A stretch of 18,580 nucleotides of DNA from MED-G116 sp038107835 (GTDB taxonomy: Bacteria; Pseudomonadota; Alphaproteobacteria; Puniceispirillales; Puniceispirillaceae). The number at the start of each line of letters is the position of its first letter. The first letter of the stretch is position 1. The stretch lies in the NCBI GenBank assembly GCA_038107835.1, contig JAYNHH010000039.1, forward strand, positions 1-18,580. Direction: 5' to 3'. Position numbers and translations under genes: made by a program. Under the pieces are notes generated by a model. It saw only the letters and a list, made by a program, of their open reading frames with translations, was not told the DNA's origin and searched no databases. This document shows, piece by piece, positions 16,375-18,580 of this stretch.

Positions 16375-17726
16375 TCCGCCTCTGGCGCGGTGATGGCACC
16401 ACCACATTCATTCATCAGATCGGCAAAGCTGGGAAAGCTGGTGTTGATGGTCTCGCATCCTGTGACTGTGATCGGCCTTTCAGCCACCATCCCCAGGGTC
16501 AGGAAGGACATTGCGATTCGGTGATCATGCTGTGAGGCAATGCTGACGTCGCCCCGAACAGCGCCTCCGGTCACTGTCATGCTGTCGTCATCATAGCTGA
16601 CTGTCACACCGGCCAAAATCAGCCCATCTGCCATTACCTTGATGCGGTCGGTTTCCTTGACGCGCAGCTCGGCAACGCCCTGCATCACTGTTTGCCCTGT
16701 CGCTACCGATGCGGCGACTGACAGAATCGGATATTCATCAATCATCGAGGCGGCGCGTTCACGCGGAACGGCAATGCCGGTCAGTTTGCTGTGACGCACA
16801 CGGATATCGGCAACCCCTTCACCGCCCTCAATACGCTCATTGCTGATTTCAATGTTGCCACCCATCTCCTGAAGAGTGGTGATCAAGCCGGTACGAAGGG
16901 GGTTCATGCCAACGGCTGGAATGGTTATATCACTGCCGGCGGTGATCAGCGCCGCCACCATGACGAAGGCGGCCGACGAAGGATCGCTGGGCACTAGAAT
17001 GTCAGCAGCAACAAGCTCCGCCTCGCCAGCCAGCGCAACGCGATGGCTCCCATCGGATTTGATTTCCTGAGTCACCGACGCACCAAAATGGCGCATCATT
17101 GATTCGCTGTGGTCACGTGATGCATGCGGTTCGCTGACGATCGTGGTGCCTCTGGCGTTCAATCCGGCAAGCAGCACAGCAGATTTGATCTGTGCGGATG
17201 CCACGTTACTGACATGGTCTGCGGGCATTGGTGTTGCGGTGCCGGTGATCGTAACCGGCAGCAGACCACCCTGACGGCTGCTGATTTTGGCACCCATTTT
17301 TTCGAGTGGGCAGGTAATCCTTGCCATTGGCCGGACTGACAAGGACTCGTCGCCGGTAAAGGTGGCGGTGATCGGCTGGCCCGCAACAACACCCATGAGC
17401 AGACGCACCCCTGTTCCCGAATTGCCGAGGTCAAGAGGTTGCTCCGGTGAGGTCAGTCCATGCAGTCCTACTCCAGCTATCTGCCAGACTCCATTCTCCA
17501 ACCGGGTGATCTCGACGCCAAGCGCCCGCATAGCATTGGCGGTTGCCATGACGTCATCGCCTTCCAGAAGGCCGGATACATTCGTCGTGCCAATTGCCAA
17601 TCCGCCCAAAATCAGTGACCGGTGCGAAATTGATTTGTCACCTGGAACATGAAAGGTGCCTTGCAGCGACGCTGGCCTGTGGGAGGTTAATGTCTCGCTC
17701 CGCGATAGTTTGCTCACTGGGTTCAT
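16371..17726 (-). CDS. aroA: 3-phosphoshikimate 1-carboxyvinyltransferase (EPSP synthase), class II-like
   Basis: EPSP synthase joins shikimate 3-phosphate and phosphoenolpyruvate, the sixth step of the shikimate pathway to aromatic amino acids; it is cytosolic. From ATG 17726 it has 451 residues, similar to Agrobacterium CP4-type enzymes. It shows GDKSISHRS (residues 29-37), SVRPMARI, SAQIKSAVLLAGLN, RDHSESMM, DPSSAAF, IDEYPILSVAA, LRVKETDRI and DHRIAMSFLTLG. RDHSE, GDK and SAQIK fit class II motifs, but NPLR replaces the class II N-x-T-R. At the key loop it reads GNSGTG (101-106), with Gly104 where CP4 has Ala. The frame stays open upstream to a TTG at 17837, adding 37 residues unlike the family, so 17726 is preferred despite a weak SD. 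Confidence 0.95.
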   Translation of the reverse strand: MNPVSKLSRSETLTSHRPASLQGTFHVPGDKSISHRSLILGGLAIGTTNVSGLLEGDDVMATANAMRALGVEITRLENGVWQIAGVGLHGLTSPEQPLDLGNSGTGVRLLMGVVAGQPITATFTGDESLSVRPMARITCPLEKMGAKISSRQGGLLPVTITGTATPMPADHVSNVASAQIKSAVLLAGLNARGTTIVSEPHASRDHSESMMRHFGASVTQEIKSDGSHRVALAGEAELVAADILVPSDPSSAAFVMVAALITAGSDITIPAVGMNPLRTGLITTLQEMGGNIEISNERIEGGEGVADIRVRHSKLTGIAVPRERAASMIDEYPILSVAASVATGQTVMQGVAELRVKETDRIKVMADGLILAGVTVSYDDDSMTVTGGAVRGDVSIASQHDHRIAMSFLTLGMVAERPITVTGCETINTSFPSFADLMNECGGAITAPEAE

Positions 17727-17869
17727 TTGTCGATTGATCCGCGTTTGTTTGATCCGGTTCAAGGGCTGGACGTGTGCGCTGGTGGTACCATTTTTTCTGG
17801 CGTCATTGCAAACAGGACGGGGTTGAGGCTGCGACAAAACAGTCTCAAAGCCGCGTCAAGGGCGGATAC

Positions 17870-17888
17870 AACAGGTGAAAATCCTGTT
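17870..17888. promoter_or_regulatory. Small hairpin in the aroA/FYDLN divergent region
   Basis: A 6-bp stem, AACAGG/CCTGTT, has a 7-nt loop and is followed on the plus strand by a T-rich run (17888-17904). On the plus strand it resembles a weak terminator upstream of the FYDLN promoter. On the minus strand it would lie at the 5' end of the aroA leader. Its role is unclear. Confidence 0.3.
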
Positions 17889-17899
17889 TCTTTTTTGAT

Positions 17900-17928
17900 T
17901 TTTTAAATTTTGCTTTGACAGAGTCCAA
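17900..17928 (-). promoter_or_regulatory. Possible aroA promoter
   Basis: Read on the minus strand, TTGGAC (17928-17923) and TAAAAA (17905-17900) are 17 bp apart. Transcription would start near 17893 and give an aroA leader of about 165 nt. Its -35 overlaps the spacer of the opposite promoter. Confidence 0.35.
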
Positions 17929-17942
17929 AATATGGGTCAAAT
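17915..17942 (+). promoter_or_regulatory. Likely promoter of the FYDLN-acid gene
   Basis: A perfect TTGACA (17915-17920) and TCAAAT (17937-17942) are separated by 16 bp in an AT-rich region, about 55 bp before the ATG at 17997. It overlaps the possible aroA promoter on the other strand. Confidence 0.5.
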
Positions 17943-17996
17943 CGCTCTTAAATCTGGATAGTGTGTTACTTAAATGTGAACAGAAGGTTTGCACTC

Positions 17997-18392
17997 ATGG
18001 CAAAGGCAAAACTCGGCACAAAGCGCTCCTGCACATCCTGCGGTCTGCGCTACTATGATCTCAATAAAACCCCAATAACCTGTCCCAGCTGCAACGCAGA
18101 ATTTGATCCTGAATCGTTGCTCAAAACACGAAAATCACGCCAGCCGGCGAAGGCTGCAAATGATGATGAGGGTTCGGCCAGTGAGGGTGAAGCCGCCGAG
18201 GGCGCAGCGACCGATCTAGATCAAAACGCCGCCGACACCTCTTCTGCAGATAATGACGCCATCGCCAGTGATCTTGATTATGACGACGATGATGATGGCG
18301 ACGTCGATGAGGAAGCTGGTGGTCTCATTCAGGATGATATTTCAGCGGATGATGAGCTGCTGAACAACATTCCGGACAGTGACGATAGCTGA
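17997..18392 (+). CDS. TIGR02300 / FYDLN-acid domain protein, acidic zinc-ribbon protein of unknown function
   Basis: A 131-residue protein of the alphaproteobacterial FYDLN-acid family (TIGR02300), whose function is unknown. The N-terminal 35 residues hold a zinc ribbon (Cys12, Cys15, Cys29, Cys32) around the signature, here YYDLN in place of FYDLN, followed by CPSCNAEFDPE. From about residue 50 on it is very rich in Asp and Glu, including an unbroken run of five Asp, and is probably disordered. ATG 17997 is preceded by AGAAGG; an in-frame GTG at 17961 adds 12 residues unlike the family. It is transcribed away from aroA, with its own promoter and a terminator overlapping its stop, and a tRNA-Ala gene follows. 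Family assignment is secure; function is not known. Confidence 0.9.
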   Translation: MAKAKLGTKRSCTSCGLRYYDLNKTPITCPSCNAEFDPESLLKTRKSRQPAKAANDDEGSASEGEAAEGAATDLDQNAADTSSADNDAIASDLDYDDDDDGDVDEEAGGLIQDDISADDELLNNIPDSDDS

Positions 18393-18412
18393 CAGGTCAG
18401 CTTTTTTGTTTT
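18387..18412 (+). terminator. Terminator overlapping the FYDLN-acid stop codon
   Basis: The stem AGCTGA (18387-18392) with TCAGCT (18397-18402), tetraloop CAGG, is followed by a run of T (18402-18407). The left arm is the last sense codon (AGC) and the TGA stop itself, so ribosome release and hairpin formation overlap. Confidence 0.8.
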
Positions 18413-18427
18413 GAGCAACCTTTTTGC

Positions 18428-18457
18428 TTGCCTAGCGCGATAGGGCTGGGATAGATA
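18428..18457 (+). promoter_or_regulatory. Possible promoter of tRNA-Ala
   Basis: TTGCCT (18428-18433) and TAGATA (18452-18457) are 18 bp apart, about 70 bp before the mature tRNA. It lies after the FYDLN terminator, so the tRNA would be an independent unit. Confidence 0.4.
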
Positions 18458-18525
18458 ATGGCGTCTCCACGAGATTGGAGGCCGAAAGATTTGGCGAGGC
18501 AACATGAATTCCCGGGTTGCCGGAC

Positions 18526-18580
<55 letters not shown>

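Noticed and set aside
17837..17960. CtrA-type TTAA-N7-TTAA boxes in the AT-rich divergent region
   Set aside because: TTAA occurs several times, but no pair has the 7-bp spacing.

Overview
The window looks like alphaproteobacterial chromosome. The gene orders FYDLN-acid gene | aroA-cmk-rpsA-ihfB-lapA-trpF-trpB-trpA-accD-folC (minus strand) and ahcY-tsaE-addB-addA-trxA (plus strand) are typical of Alphaproteobacteria, as are AddAB in place of RecBCD and a TIGR02300/FYDLN protein. GC content is moderate and spacing is tight. A marine SAR116/Puniceispirillales-type lineage would fit, but this is a guess from general appearance, not from a marker. A run of exactly 100 N inside addA marks a scaffold gap, so this is a draft or metagenome/single-cell assembly.

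Layout. Bases 1-7812 (plus strand): the 3' end of ahcY, then tsaE, addB, addA (interrupted by the gap) and trxA. A hairpin at 7847-7877 separates the convergent trxA and folC. Bases 7860-13594 (minus strand): an apparent seven-gene operon, in transcription order ihfB, lapA, trpF, trpB, trpA, accD, folC, preceded by a 198 bp control region. That region holds the rpsA terminator, an 8-bp-arm palindrome and an IHF-like site. Bases 13793-17726 (minus strand): aroA-cmk (ATGA overlap), then rpsA behind a leader with two hairpins. Bases 17727-17996: a divergent promoter region. Bases 17997-18392 (plus strand): the FYDLN-acid gene with its terminator. Bases 18526-18580: the 5' part of tRNA-Ala(GGC). 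No stretch over 300 bases lacks a gene.

How the genes work together. The plus-strand block combines SAH recycling, tRNA t6A modification, double-strand-break repair and thiol redox. The minus-strand blocks combine aromatic amino acid synthesis (AroA, then TrpF/B/A), nucleotide metabolism (Cmk), translation (S1), nucleoid architecture (IHF beta), an envelope protein (LapA-like), fatty acid synthesis (AccD) and folate synthesis (FolC). This is core housekeeping. I found no mobile element, CRISPR array, defence island, phage gene or biosynthetic cluster, and no evidence of a new system. The points worth a second look are regulatory: the rpsA leader, the ihfB control region, hairpins built into stop codons and the overlapping aroA/FYDLN promoters. 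One gene-content point is the lack of the amgK-murU pair often found between tsaE and addB, and one enzyme point is a class II-like EPSP synthase carrying Gly at the glyphosate-determining position.
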